DNA of 64,000 nt from Chloroflexi bacterium TSY (GCA_019217005.1 JAHBNG010000028.1:62001-126000); one strand, 5' to 3'. Counted from the first letter of the stretch, positions 9,483 to 20,517 are shown. Numbers and translations: made by a program. Notes: generated by a model from the letters alone, not told the origin.

Positions 9483-10233
9483 ATGACGAAACCTATCTAT
9501 TTACATGGAGGAGGAGATCATCCAAATGGTCGAGCCACCACATTGGGACGTTTTGTGCAGGCGACACGAGCGAAAGGGAGCGTCCGAATTGCGCTTATTG
9601 TGGTCGAACCAACAGAGGAGGACGCCAGCAAAAGCGCCCAAGCCTATTGCCGTATCTTTGAGGCGATAGGGGGTGCAACCAACCGAGCTTCGCCCTGTTT
9701 TGGTGTCCCCTATAAATCCCCTTACGTATCAGCAGCTTGCACAAATTGCTCCTACAGGACTCTTTGTCTGTGGAGGCATAACGCCTCTCTATCATGAGGC
9801 TCTCTGTTGTGACATGAAATGGCTTGACTATTTAGAGGAATTTGACATCCCTTATGGAGGCACGTCGGCTGGAGCGGCTATTGCTGCGCGCCATGCAATC
9901 CTGGGAGGATGGCAACGAGAATGTGATGGTACGGTGCGCTCGATTCTCTTTCCAGGAGCAAGTGAGGGCCTCGATTTTTTAACAATCCGACCAGGACTGG
10001 CTCTGGTGCCCTTCGCAGTTGATGTTCATGCCAGCCAAATGGGTACCCTCACGCGGCTGATTCATGCCGTTGATTCTAGACAGGTTGCAGAAGGGTGGGC
10101 CATTGATGAGAACACGCTACTCCAAGTCAGTGATGAAGGGATTCAGGTCTATGGTCAGGGACACGCATATCGTGTACAACGAAATAACCAAAGGGCAATC
10201 GCAATCGAGACTGTACACTGTCAATCAGAATAA
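9483..10233 (+). pseudogene. Peptidase S51 / cyanophycinase-like protein, one frameshift
   Basis: The first part starts MTKPIYLHGGGDHPNG and runs to FEAIGG. After a GGGGG run (9669-9673) the reading continues in another frame as VQPTELRPVLVSPINPL to the stop at 10233. The nucleophile-elbow motif GGTSAGAAIAARHAILGG and the upstream FVCGGITPLYHEAL are characteristic of the S51 fold, which includes dipeptidase E and cyanophycinase. Merged length is about 250 residues, normal for the fold. Restoring one base in the G-run rebuilds the whole protein, so this may be a sequencing error. The gene has lost its ribosome site to the IS ending at 9481. Its exact substrate is unknown. Confidence 0.75.
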
Positions 10234-10266
10234 ACAGGTTGAAGCCATGTTCAAGGCGATGCCGGG

Positions 10267-10317
10267 CGTCCATCTACATAGACGAAGAAAGAAAGTTGTC
10301 GTCCATGTAGGTGGACG
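10267..10317. terminator. Hairpin after the S51-like gene
   Basis: CGTCCATCTACATAGACGA (10267-10285) pairs with TCGTCCATGTAGGTGGACG (10299-10317), a 19-bp stem with two G-U pairs and a 13-base loop. It lies 34 bp after the stop. There is no clear U-tract, so termination is likely but not certain. Confidence 0.5.
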
Positions 10318-10495
10318 TTCAGCCTAATGGGCCAGATTAGTGCCTTCAGTCGCTTCTTTTGGTACACCTACTGGTGTAGACACAATCTTCATTCCTAAAT
10401 TTTAGTGCAACTTTTTACCGCGCGAAACGTATTGATCTATCTAAAGCTCTCATTGATTCACTCCAATTATCGATCGTACCCCGGAGAACAAGTCC

Positions 10496-12960
10496 ATGCT
10501 AAGCCCTCGATGGCGTAAAGTCCTACGTGACCTCTGGTATAACAAAACCCGCACACTCTTGGTCGTTTTCTCGATTGCCATTGGCGTTTTTGCTGTGGGG
10601 ATGGTGCTCCACACCAATCTGCTTGTCGCAGAACGCGTGCGAGAAGACTATGCTCAATCACGGGCTGCCAATGCCACGCTTTATGCATCGAATATCAATG
10701 ATGATATGGTCCACACTGTTGCAAATATGCCTGGGGTGCTTGAAGCAGAGGGGCGTAGTGATGTTACCGTGCGTGTTCAAGTGGGGAAAAATGAAACGGG
10801 CGAGGGGGAATGGGTCCCGTTAAACCTCTCGGCTTTTCCAGAACCAACCAACATTCGGATCAACCGCGTCCGTCCAATCACAGAATTTCGTGAGTTTCCA
10901 GAGGTCGGTGCCGAACGGGGTGTTTGGCCACCTGGAAGACGAGAGGTTGTCATCGAACGGTCGTCCTACTTCCGCCCAGGGATGATTCCGGAAGGGTTGG
11001 TTGTTGGTGATACGATCCTGGTCGAAACCGACGATGGCAAACGACGAGAACTCAAAGTGGTTGGACTGGCCCATGAATCCAATCGTGCGCCTGCTCCCTT
11101 TAGCGGTCAAGGGTTTGGCTATGTTGATTTCGAAACGCTTGAGTGGCTTGGTGGGGATGATACGTATGATGAATTGAATATTGTCGTTGAGGAAAACCCA
11201 GCAGAAGATGGTGAGCTGACGGAAGAATATATCGCCGAGATCGCCGAAGCCGTCGAGAACAAAATTGCCAAAAGTGGGCGAACGGTCTACTTTACCGAAA
11301 TTCATGAACCGGGACGTACGCCACGCGACACCATTCTCGAAGGCTTTACGGCAATGATGTTCCCCATGGGGCTGATGTCGCTCTTTCTAAGTGGATTCCT
11401 GGTCGTCAACATAATTTCTGCTTTGCTCAGCCAGCATGTGCGGCAGATTGGTATGATGAAGGCTGCTGGAGCTCGCAACGGGCAGATTACGCGCATGTAT
11501 ATGGGGATGATCTTTCTCTTTGGTCTGCTTTCATTGTTGGTTGCTGTGCCACTGGCTGCCCTTGCGACCCGTCAAACGGCTCAACTGCTGGCCAGTTTTC
11601 TCAATGTGACTTTTCCTGATTATACACTGCCGCCCGCTGTCTTGGGCGTTGAAATTCTGATCGGGATCGTTGCGCCATTTTTGGCCGCTCTCTATCCTGT
11701 CTTCCGAGGCACTCGGGTGAGTGTCCAGGAGGCCATTAGCGATTATGGTGTCGGAAGAGGCCGCTTTGGGACAAATGTGCTTGACCGCATTGTCGTCAGC
11801 GTCAAGCGCATGTCGCGTCCGACACTCATCTCCATTCGCAATACGTTCCGCCGCCGGGGGCGCTTGATCCTGACGCTCATCACGCTGGTCGTGAGCGGGG
11901 CGATTTTTATCGCCGTGACCAATGTCTATGGTTCACTGTTGCGTACGCTCGATTTTGCGCTTCAATATTGGGCCTTTGATGCAGAAATCTCATTCAATCG
12001 TGACTACCGAGTGGAGCAAATCGAGCGGGTGGCTTATCGCGTGCCAGGTGTGGTGGGCGTGGAGAGCTGGGATTTTGCAGGGTTGCGCATCAAGCATGAA
12101 GATGAGACGGAAAGCGAAAACATCTTTATACGCGCCGTTCCTGCGGAAACCGAAATGTTGCAGCCGATTCTGCTCGAAGGACGATGGCTTGTGCCAAACG
12201 ACGAGAATGCCATCGTCATCAATCAAGCCCTGCGTCAAAAAGAAGAGCTGGTCGTTGGCGATACAATTATCATTCCGGTAGAAGGCAAAGATCTGGAGTG
12301 GATGGTTGTCGGTGTGGTGCAGGTAATTGGCGATCAAAATCAAGCATTTGTGCATTATCCATACTTCACGCGAGTTTCGGGCAATATGGGGCGGGCAGGC
12401 CAAGTGCAGGTGATCACAGAACAGGCGGACCCCGATTTTGTCAACGGTGTCGTTGAGCGGTTACAAGTTGCCTACGAAGATGCGGGGATGGGCGTCAACA
12501 GCACGCAGACTATCATTGAGATTCGCGAAGGTCCGACCTTCTTCTTTGGGGTAATCGTGACTCTACTTCTTGTGATGACCGTCTTGATTGCTGCGGTGGG
12601 CGCTTTGGGCTTGGCAGGCACCATGAGCATCAATGTGATCGAGCGGACCCGCGAAATTGGCGTCATGCGAGCCGTCGGGGCGTCCAACGGCACAGTACGC
12701 AATATCATTTTGGTAGAAGGTGTTTTTTATCGGCTTTATTAGCTGGCTGCTGGGCACTCTTCTGGCTCTGCCATTGGGGCGTTTGATGAGTGACGGCATT
12801 GGTTATGCCATGTTTCAGATACCCCTGAACTATGCTTTCTCCGCCAACGGCATTGGCTTGTGGCTGTTGATTGTGATCGTCTTATCGGCGATCGCCAGCG
12901 TTTTTGCCTGCCCGCAACGCGTCTCGATTGACGGTGCGGGAGACGTTGGCATATCAGTGA
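10496..12960 (+). pseudogene. FtsX/MacB-type ABC transporter permease, two homopolymer frameshifts near the 3' end
   Basis: A large permease of about 820 residues. An N-terminal membrane helix (LLVVFSIAIGVFAVGMVL) is followed by a MacB-PCD-like extracellular domain and three helices around residues 285-410. A second periplasmic domain starts after ISIRNTFRRRGRLILTLITLV, and a final FtsX block carries VIERTREIGVMRAVGASNG. The frame holds for 748 codons, then is lost at a T6 run (12723-12728). It resumes as GFISWLLGTLLALPLG, and at a T5 run (12901-12905) it must shift again to give ARNASRLTVRETLAYQ and a TGA at 12958-12960. Both lesions are one extra T. GGAG precedes the start. No ABC ATPase lies next to it. 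The family exports lipoproteins, peptides or drugs; the substrate is unknown. Confidence 0.82.
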
Positions 12961-12974
12961 GATAACACGATTTG

Positions 12975-13045
12975 TCAAACTGTTGCCTTCGTTAGATCGC
13001 TCATCAGACGAAAGCGTGCAATTCACTGATCATTCGACAGTTTGA
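12975..13045. terminator. Inverted repeat after the permease gene
   Basis: TCAAACTGT (12975-12983) and ACAGTTTGA (13037-13045) are complementary, with an inner partial pairing TTCGT/ACGAA. It lies directly after the permease stop and may act as a 3' hairpin or be a small palindromic element. Nothing else is seen in 12961-13090. Confidence 0.35.
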
Positions 13046-13142
13046 TCGCATATTTGCACACTTTTCATAGATGAGCCCTGTTGGATTGTTCTAATTGGTT
13101 AGCCGTCTAATCGGCAACAATAATAATGTGTTCTCTTCAATA

Positions 13143-14696
13143 ACTCGATAGTTGTATTTTGAGCAGGTGCCGGATTTGACAAAGTCAAAATTAAGCAGAG
13201 CAGGCCTGCTGTTTGGCGAAAAGGGTAGCGAAGACCTCTGCAATCTCCTGTCCGTCATTCAAGGCATGATGTGCAGTCAAGATGAGATCTTGAATTAGTG
13301 ACTGAGCTTGCTGCCGAGTAGCCTCACCAAGGGATTTGCTGGGCGAGAATTGAGTTTTAGCCAATGATGGTCCCAAACAATCAAGGTGCAAGAGAGAATA
13401 AGCCACGAAGACCAGAGACCAATGTTTTTGAAAGGCGTGGGCAGGTCGCATGCAATATTCATCAAGGCCAAGCAGTTGTTTACCATCCTGATAAACCGTC
13501 TCGATAGGCCAACGAAGCAGGTAAATCGAGAGAATGCGTTTGGCATTACAATCAGTGCGATTGGTCACTAAAACGGCCTAATTGCCTTGCAATTCAGGAT
13601 TATCAAAACTAATCACGATGCGTACCTTGCCGATAGAAGGGATACGCACAGTCATGGTAAAGGTATAGTAAGTACGACCATCAATGGTGACAGGTTTGTA
13701 GGCATTCTGGGGGATGTAGGGGACCAACTCTTTGACTTTAATATGTGGCCCCTCGAAAGTTATCGGCTGACCGTCTTCATCTCGCAAACGAAAGCTATTT
13801 GTCTCCAGATTGCGATTGCACTTCAAGATGCTGATCCAATCTTTATTCAGACGATCGAGTACAGCTAGAAGATCTGGAGCGAGATACCAACCATCGAAGA
13901 GAGCCCAACCAAAGATAAGGGTTCGTTCAACAGCTTTTTCAACCAGTTCACTGGCAATGGTTATCTTGGTCTTAAACGCTTCGTCTAGCCCTCGAAAGGC
14001 GGGGTCAGTTAATAGGTGGCTATCCACTCGTTTATGAAAAGCGGTTCGTTCTTTCTTTTTCTTGGGAATCTCAGTCACTGGGAAATGGTTTTCCACAAAT
14101 GCTTCCCAGTCGGTAAACTCTTCGTACCGTCGTAGATACTTGCATCGACCGGAAAACGAACAGCGCCACTGACATAGTGACTTGTGACTAAGTTATGAGC
14201 CAGTGGATGCTGACCATTGCTATGATTGTAGTGTGTATCGATATACTCGAACAGACTTCCCACGTGTTCACATAGTGTATCGTCAATCGCTAATACCGAT
14301 TCTGACTCTGAACGTTGGTATTGTGCTGTCTCTGACTTCATGTAACCTATACGCTCATCATTGAGTTTTTCGGCTCGCCAAGGAGCTTCACTCAAATACC
14401 GTGATATATTCGTCTTATCTGCACTATCTAGAATGCAGCGGGCAATATTTGCCATGCTTTTGTTGTCCAAGACCATCAGACCCGTCAGATAGTTTTCAAA
14501 GTGGCGAAACTGTTTACGATTGGCAAATACTGAACGAAAGGTTTCGCTATGCTCCCTGACCAGTGGCGCTACATTCACTATCGGCAATTGCATCTTGATG
14601 GCTCCTTTTTCGCACTTTTTTCTTGATGCAATCTATTGAGATGACTTTTGTCTCTTTTGTCAAATTTGGAAAATATTCATTTCACAACTATCGAGT
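13143..14696 (-). mobile_element. IS4/IS701-type insertion sequence, copy 2
   Basis: Same element as at 6313-7869 but inverted, 1554 bp. Both ends carry ACTCGATAGTTGT. The flanks are CAATA (13138-13142) and CAATT (14697-14701), a 5-bp duplication with one later change. It sits inside the 3' part of a RelE-like toxin gene, whose last 16 codons are on the far side (13137-13091). Confidence 0.9.
13191..14593 (-). pseudogene. DDE transposase of IS copy 2, broken frame
   Basis: The same protein as in copy 1. This copy shares the one-base loss at about 14130 and the in-frame TAG (13578-13580) before AVLVTNRTD. It has C5 instead of C6 in the middle run and A5 in the two A-runs, so most of the frame is sound. 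Only the early frameshift and the TAG interrupt it. Copy-to-copy comparison therefore shows which runs are altered. Confidence 0.85.
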
Positions 14697-14861
14697 CAAT
14701 TACTTCAAATGGAACCAAGTAATCCATTACTTCAATTGTGAAACGATTAGGACGATGAGGAACGGATTTAGCTTGCGTCACTGGATCGTCGAGCGCTGTG
14801 AAAGAATTGTGGATCGCCTCGTGAATCTCGTAACGACGATCTGGATTGGGAATGACTTGTC

Positions 14862-16169
14862 TAAGGCCAATCCAAAAAATAAAATATACGCGAGAAGGTG
14901 TTAAACTAGCTCTCCAAAAGGAGCAAAAATGACAATCTCGCCAGAAATGGTTGAAGTCTTGAAAGAGACGAAGGCCATGTTAAGTGGATACGAAAGAAGG
15001 CACTTCATGGCCCAAACGGTCAAAACGATATGCGAAGGGAGTCCGACGAAAGCAGAACGAGAGTTGGGCTGGAATCGGGCGACGATAGCCAAAGCTCTGG
15101 AAGAACTAGAAGGCGGCTTCTGTTATGTCGACCAAAGCCACCGACGTGGTCGCAAAAAAGCCGAAGACCATATCCCCACTTTACTGGCCGATATGGTTGA
15201 AATCGCCGATCAATTCAGCCAGACCGATCCCACCTTTCGAACCCCAATTGTACACTCGACTAACCGCCGCCGAAATGCGTACCCAGCTCATCGAGCAGAA
15301 AGGATACACAGATGAGGAATTGCCTGGCGAAGAGGCCATCCGCTTGAAGCTCAATGAGTTAGGCTATGGCTCAAACCGGGTCAAAAAAAGTCAACCAGTG
15401 AAAAAGATCCCAGAGACCGATGCGATCTTTGATAGAATTCATCAGATCAATCAAGAAGCGGATGCAGACGAGACGGTTCTGCGCCTCTCTTGGGATGCCA
15501 AAGCGACGATTTTACTTGACCGTTTCTCGAGAGAAGGGATAAGTCGAGTGGTTGTCAAAGCGCTCGATCATGACTTTCAAGATAAGAAGACCGAGAAAGT
15601 CACTCCTTTTGGCATTTACCTCCCTTCAACCAAGGAACTCTTTCTTTACTTGACTCAGTCGAAAGTGACGAGTGACTTTATTGTCGACTGCCTGATTGAT
15701 TTTTTGGGAAAGCGTACGTGAACACTTTCCTCACGTCAAGACCCTCGTGATCAATCAGGACAATGGTCCCGAAAATCATACCCGTCGGACTCAGTTTATG
15801 TATCGTCTCACTCAGTTTGTTGAGCACTATCGTCTCTCTATTCAGCTCGCCTGCTACCCTCCTTATCACAGTAAATACAACCCCATCGAACGGGTTTGGG
15901 GCCATCTTGAAAAACACTGGAACGGTTCTCTTCTCGATTCTCTTGAGACCGTTCTCAATTTTGCCCGTTCTTTTCGCTTTAACCAACTACAACCCTTCGT
16001 TCACCTGAATTCCACTCTTTATGAGACCGGCGTCAAACTCACTCAGAAAGAGATGGACCGTTTGGAACAACGCTTCCAACGTTTACCTGGTTTAGAAAAA
16101 TGGTTTGTCCTTATTCCCCCCCTCTCCATTCTCTCGTTCGCGTATAATTATTTTTTTGGTTTAGCCTTA
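14862..16169 (+). mobile_element. ISAzo13-type insertion sequence
   Basis: About 1.3 kb. The left end reads TAAGGCCAATCCAAAAAATA and the right end is its near inverted repeat (reverse complement TAAGGCTAAACCAAAAAAAT). A TA dinucleotide at both edges fits a 2-bp duplication. It interrupts a RelE-like toxin gene between 16168 and 14861. The transposase identifies the family. Confidence 0.8.
14929..16163 (+). pseudogene. ISAzo13-family transposase, at least three frameshifts
   Basis: The N-terminus MTISPEMVEVLKETKAMLSG is read from 14929, after the ribosome site AAAAGGAG. A second frame covers MRTQLIEQKGYTDEELPG to VTSDFIVDCLIDF, and a third covers the catalytic block with NQDNGPENHTRRTQF, YPPYHSKYNPIERVWGHLE and HWNG. 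The D-N-G-P-E-N and S-K-Y-N-P-I-E-R motifs are diagnostic of the ISAzo13/DDE group. A C7 run at 16116-16122 probably hides a last frame change before TAG at 16161-16163. Not functional as written. Confidence 0.85.
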
Positions 16170-16210
16170 ACGTTTTCATGTATTCCTCGTGAATATGAAA
16201 CGTCCATTGT

Positions 16211-16489
16211 TTACTCATCTAGCAGCGCCATCCATTCGTCTTTGTTCTTAACAACCTTCACAGAATCAGGATTACGCCGTACTTCCAATGCAACCCAATC
16301 ACAAAGTGCCAAGTGGCGTAACATTTCTAATTCATAGGCAGTTGCATTCCACTCTTCTGGATCAACCATGATCGCGGCGGGTTTACTTTTGGACATAAGA
16401 GCGACTGGACCTTGTGACATCATTTTGAGAACAGCGCCTGGACGTTTCGCCATATCACTGATAGATGTAGTCTGTAACATTGGTGTCAT
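16211..16489 (-). CDS. Phd/YefM-type antitoxin
   Basis: 92 residues starting MTPMLQTTSISDMAKRPGAV. The start is chosen because GGAGG lies 10 bases upstream; the frame stays open further up without a ribosome site. The N-terminal half matches the Phd/YefM DNA-binding fold, in which SISDMAKRPGAVL...GPVALMSKSKPAAIMV corresponds to the usual (S)VSEARANLSKLL...EPVVITRRGKPVAVLV. The C-terminus (RHLALCDWVALEV...) would wrap the toxin. Its last codons overlap the toxin ATG by 8 bases, as usual in such operons. With the toxin destroyed this is an orphan antitoxin. Confidence 0.8.
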   Translation of the reverse strand: MTPMLQTTSISDMAKRPGAVLKMMSQGPVALMSKSKPAAIMVDPEEWNATAYELEMLRHLALCDWVALEVRRNPDSVKVVKNKDEWMALLDE

Positions 16490-16713
16490 AAAAAAGGTAC
16501 CTCCAAAGTTGGCAAATAGTTGACAAGATGACAACATTTTGCACTCGTTTTCATGGTTTGTCAACCTATGAGTTCCATGCGGTGTGACACAATTGGGGTT
16601 CCCTTCATTCATTAAAGTATAATAATCTCCCAATTTCCATCTATGCCGCACTCGTTCATAGATGAGAATATACTATAGCCTTTTAGGAAAAGATTTACCT
16701 GTCATTGATGGCA

Positions 16714-16757
16714 TTGCAGCCGGTCAGCTCGTCAGCTCTCTGGCAGACCGGCTGTAA
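16714..16757. repeat. Hairpin in the antitoxin-desaturase intergenic region
   Basis: CAGCCGGTC (16717-16725) pairs with GACCGGCTG (16746-16754), extended by ATTG and TAAT on the outside. Nothing else is recognisable between 16490 and 16908 except the ribosome site before the desaturase. Confidence 0.45.
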
Positions 16758-17712
16758 TACTGACAAGCCACTGTTTTGCGTGGAAAAAACATTTTCTGAA
16801 CATCTATAGCAGACCCTATCCGAATCGTAAAGAGTCAAATTTATTCTCATTTGGGGCAGTGCTTACCATATCATCATCATCACCAAGTTTATGAAGGGAA
16901 AACGAATCATGGATATGAGTCAGGTCAAATCCAAGATCAACTGGTACAGATCACCAGTTGACCGCGAAGTGCTTGTGGAGTTGAATCGGCGAAGCGATTG
17001 GAAAGGGGCCGCTCAGACATTTGGTCATTTGGGGCTATTGACGTTGACGGGGACTGCTGCTTTCTATGCAGCCGAAAATCTTCCAATATGGGTCTTATTA
17101 TTGATTCTCTTTGCACACGGGATCTTTTATGCCTTTCTGCTCAATGGATTCCACGAGCTTTGTCATAGTTCGGTCTTTAAGACCAAAGCATTGAACTACT
17201 TTTTTACACGCGTCTTCGCCTTTCTTGGCTGGTACAATCCCGTTCTCTTTTGGGCCAGCCACCAGGAACATCACAAGTATACGCTCCATCCACCAGACGA
17301 TCTGGAAGTCGTCCTGCCCGTGGAGTTTACATTGCAGAGCTTTCTCAAAGCCGCGGTTGTCAATCCATGGGGCTTTTATCAGCGGCTGAAAGGCGTGATT
17401 CGGTTGACGCGTGGCAAACTAGAAGGAGAGTGGGAGCACATTCTCTTTCCGCCAGAAGCAACCGACCTGCGGCGGCAGCTCTTTGGCTGGGCACGTTTTA
17501 TGCTCATCGGTCATCTTATCCTGACGGTTGTCTCGCTGGCCTTGGGGCTCTGGCTCATACCAGTTTTGATCACATTAGCTCCCTTTTATGGTGGCTGGTT
17601 GCTCTACCTCTGCAACAACACACAACATGTGGGATTACAGGATGAAACGCCCGATTACCGGCTCAATACGCGCACCATCATCCTCAATCCGTTTGTGCGT
17701 TTTCTCTATTGG

Positions 17713-19912
17713 AGGATAGGACATAACATAAGATGCGTGCGGTTGAGCGGAACGAGAAGGCAGAAAGGGTTCCGAAAGACTGGTCGAAACGGAGCATAAG
17801 TTATATTAAGTTCCGATAAGCGGCCCCCCAATCGACGAACGAGTTCCAGAGAGAATGTTGAAACGGAACTGAACATAAGATGGGAGCCATTTTGACAGGT
17901 TGGCAAGAGCTCCCTTTGGCATTAGAGTATAAGTCGCCAAAACCATCCCCCGAGCCGCCAAAAGGAGCAACCATCATGATACCACAATGGAATCTAGATA
18001 TTCGAACGCACCTGGCGCCGATCTGTCCCTGGCTCAACCCGACAGAACCAAGAGAGGAAGCAGCCAAGCAAGTGGTGGGACCATTGTTGGACGAGACAGA
18101 GGACCAACAAGAAGCATATAGTCTCGAGCGTCCAGACCTGCATAGCCTGTGGCGGGGCGACAAGAGCCTCCTGCCAAGCTTTGTGCAAGAATCGAAAGCA
18201 GCCATGACGATACTCGAACTGCTGGGACCACTGGAGTGGAGTCACTTCCCAGAACGAGCGAAGAATCGAGCATGGCCAGGAAGTGAGCCGGTGCCAAGAG
18301 CCTGTTTTGCGGCAGCCTATCTGGTGAAGTTGAACAAAGAGATCGCATCGATGCCCAAATTGTGGGAGTATCTGAGCGAGAATCCAGCGTTGGTCTGGCT
18401 GTTGGGCTTTCCCCTGGTGCCATCGGATGAATACTCATGGGGCTTTGATGTGGAAGTGAGCCTCTGCACAGCCAAGCATTTCAGTCGAGTGCTGCGCGAG
18501 ATGGAGAATGCCCAGTTGCAGTTTCTGCTCACTGGCACAGTCCACTTGCTGCGAGATGCATTGCCCTCAGACATCACCTTTGGAGACGAGATTTCTCTGG
18601 ATACCAAGCACATCATCGCTTGGGTGGTCGAGAACAATTCCAAGCATCGCATGAGCGACCGCTATGTCAAAGAGAATCAACCCAAGGGCGATCCAGATTG
18701 CAAGCTGGGTTGCAAAGAGCGCAAAAATCAGCACGCCAAGGCAAAGCAAACCAAGACCCATGATGGCTCAGACCAGACTCCCACTCAAGAGGGCATGGCT
18801 GCCAGTCACGTCCCATCGGGTGAATTCTACTGGGGCTATGCCTCTGGCCTCATCGCCACCAAAGTGCCTGAGTGGGGCGAGTTTGTCCTGGCTGAGATGA
18901 CCCAGACCTTCAATCGAGGCGATGCCACTTACTTTCATCCCTTGGTGGAACGCACCGAAGCGAGTCTGGGACACAAACCCCGCTTTGGTGCTCTCGATGC
19001 CGCTTTTGATGCTTACTATGTTCACGACTACTTTCATCAGGCTGGTGGCTTTGCCGCTGTTCCTTTGCGCAAGCCCAACTATACTCGCACCTTCGATGAA
19101 CAAGGCGCTCCTCTCTGTGAGGCGGACCTCCCTTTCTCTCAAAAGCACCTACTTCAAGCAGAAAAACGCTCTTGTTCCTCACACCTTTGAACGATATGCC
19201 TCTCCCCTTCTTCACCCAGAAGCCACTGGGCAATGCTGTCCCATTGCCCATGCCAACTGGGCCAAAGGTGGTTGCAAGACTGAAATTGCCTCTGGCACAG
19301 GCGCTCGCCTTCGCTATCAACTCGACCGAGAGTGATGCCTACAAAGCTCTTTACAACCAGCGCTCTGCCACCGAACGCATCAACTCGCTTGCCAAAGAAC
19401 TTGGCATCGAGCGACCCAAGCTGCGCAACCAGCGCTCTATCACCAACCAGAACACGCTCATTTATATCCTTCTCAATCTGCGTGCTCTCCAGCGGGTCAA
19501 CGCTCACAAGGCGTCTCTCGCTGACCAGTAGCTTCTCCGCTCCTGCTCACTCTGACTAATTCGCTTTCATTTTTCTAGCTTGGCGGCGCACGGGGGAAGT
19601 TTGGCACACCCTCAGAGCAGAGCACCGACAACGGCATCCGGAGCCAGAAGCAACCACTGGTCAATCGACAACCGCACAGAACATCTGTTCCGAGTGACGC
19701 TACGTCAGTTGGTTAGATGCCCCTGCACCTCTTTTTCCCTTACATCCACACTTTTTCTCCTTTTTGACTTCTTTTTCAATGAACTCTATTTTTTTACGCC
19801 CATTCGAAACATAAAAACATGCTTTATGCTCTTTCTCAGAGGAGAATGATGTGATTTGGCTCACGACTAAACATAACCCTCAATTCTCTGCCTTATGTTT
19901 AGTCCTATCCAC
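17713..19912 (+). mobile_element. Insertion sequence inside the desaturase gene
   Basis: A 2200-bp element. The left end carries GGATAGGACATAACATAAG and the right end the reverse complement of GGATAGGACTAAACATAAG, one or two bases inside a 9-bp target duplication. A DDE transposase lies in the middle. The last 350 bp (19560-19910) carry no gene I recognise. Confidence 0.85.
17976..19531 (+). pseudogene. DDE transposase of the desaturase-splitting IS, two frameshifts
   Basis: It starts at MIPQWNLDIRTHLAPICPWL with AAAAGGAG upstream. The first frame contains EISLDTKHIIAWVVENN (first Asp), a basic cysteine-containing linker and PRFGALDAAFDAYYVHDYF (second Asp). Near 19135 the reading moves frame to YFKQKNALVPHTFERYASPL, and near 19335 moves again to YNQRSATERINSLAKELG (Glu region) and ends at 19531. 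Reassembled it is about 520 residues of the DDE_Tnp_1 type. The IS family was not identified. Confidence 0.7.
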
Positions 19913-20204
19913 CTCTATTGGCACATGAACTTTCATATTGAGCATCACATGTATGCCGCTGTCCCCTGTTATAACTTGGGTAAGCTCCACGCCCTAATCG
20001 AACATGATTTGCCCCGCTCGTCAAATGGCCTGTATGAGACGTGGAAAGAGATCATCGCGATCATGCGTAGACAAAAGGTGGAGCCAGAGTATCAGTATAT
20101 TCCGGAGTTGCCTGCTCATTCGGCAGCTTAAACAACCATGCTTGACACGCGTTTTAATAGACAAACCAGATAAAACCCGTACAAATGTGGAGTGAGCGCA
20201 CCTT

Positions 20205-20402
20205 TCCAAAGGAAAGGCGTTCTCGAATGCGAGTGGGCGGCGTTAGAGATTACACGCAGTAGGATTTCTCAGAGGTAGAGCGTTCAAATGGCGAAAAAAG
20301 ACGCAGTAGAGAATCTCGGACCATTTGGCACGCTCGAGTCTGTTTTGACTGAGAAGTGCAGGATTATGTCTACTGCGTGTAATAGAGAACGCCTTTTCCT
20401 CG
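20205..20402. repeat. Large nested hairpin, MITE or structured RNA candidate
   Basis: The outer arms GGAAAGGCGTTCTC (about 20211-20224) and GAGAACGCCTTTTCC (20385-20399) are complementary. The inner arms ATTACACGCAGTA (20249-20261) and TACTGCGTGTAAT (20371-20383) are perfect. Further in, TTCTCAG/CTGAGAA, GAGCG/CGCTC and AAATGG/CCATTT also pair. The four nested stems span almost 200 bp, with no open frame of interest. It sits between the broken desaturase and the CocE-type hydrolase. Confidence 0.6.
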
Positions 20403-20517
20403 TCGTGCGATTTCTATTTGTTATGTCTATAAGAACCTATCCGAAAAGTGGTTGCGAGTCCGACCAGCTTCTCGGATGAGAATGCATCGTCACAGAACTT
20501 TTCGGATAAGCACTAAA

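Larger units (their letters stand above)
13091..16218 (-). pseudogene. RelE/ParE-like toxin gene, interrupted by two different IS elements
   Basis: The start ATG at 16218 overlaps the antitoxin stop. Piece 1 (16218-16168) encodes MSKQWTFHIHEEYMKT. Piece 2 (14861-14697) encodes RQVIPNPDRRYEIHEAIHNS through NRFTIEVMDYLVPFEVI. Piece 3 (13137-13091) adds EENTLLLLPIRRLTN and a stop. The sequence RFTIEVMDYLVPFEVIEEN fits the C-terminal strands of RelE-fold toxins (compare YRLRVGDYRVIYEI), which cleave mRNA or poison gyrase. Rejoining piece 1 to piece 2 needs a one-base shift, and pieces 2 and 3 join exactly after removing one target duplication. The length, about 87 residues, fits. The toxin is dead by ISAzo13 and IS copy 2. 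Confidence 0.6.
16909..20131 (+). pseudogene. Membrane fatty-acid desaturase, split by an insertion sequence
   Basis: The first part (16909-17712) encodes MDMSQVKSKINWYRSPVD... with hydrophobic segments and the di-iron histidine boxes HELCHS and HQEHH, then NNTQHVG. The second part (19913-20131) supplies HMNFHIEHHMYAAVPCY, the third histidine box (HIEHH). The parts rejoin exactly at RFLYW after removing one copy of the 9-bp duplication CTCTATTGG (17704-17712, 19913-19921). Intact it would have about 340 residues. I chose the ATG at 16909 because GAAGGGAAAA precedes it; an ATG at 16891 is also in frame. The enzyme would use O2 to desaturate or hydroxylate acyl chains in the membrane. It is inactive unless the element excises. 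Confidence 0.88.

Noticed and set aside
10064..10327. A second frame overlapping the S51-like gene end
   Set aside because: It is a shadow of the main frame and ends in the hairpin region.
6313..14696. Copies 1 and 2 of the IS acting as a composite transposon
   Set aside because: Each copy has its own flanking duplication, or near duplication, so they inserted independently.
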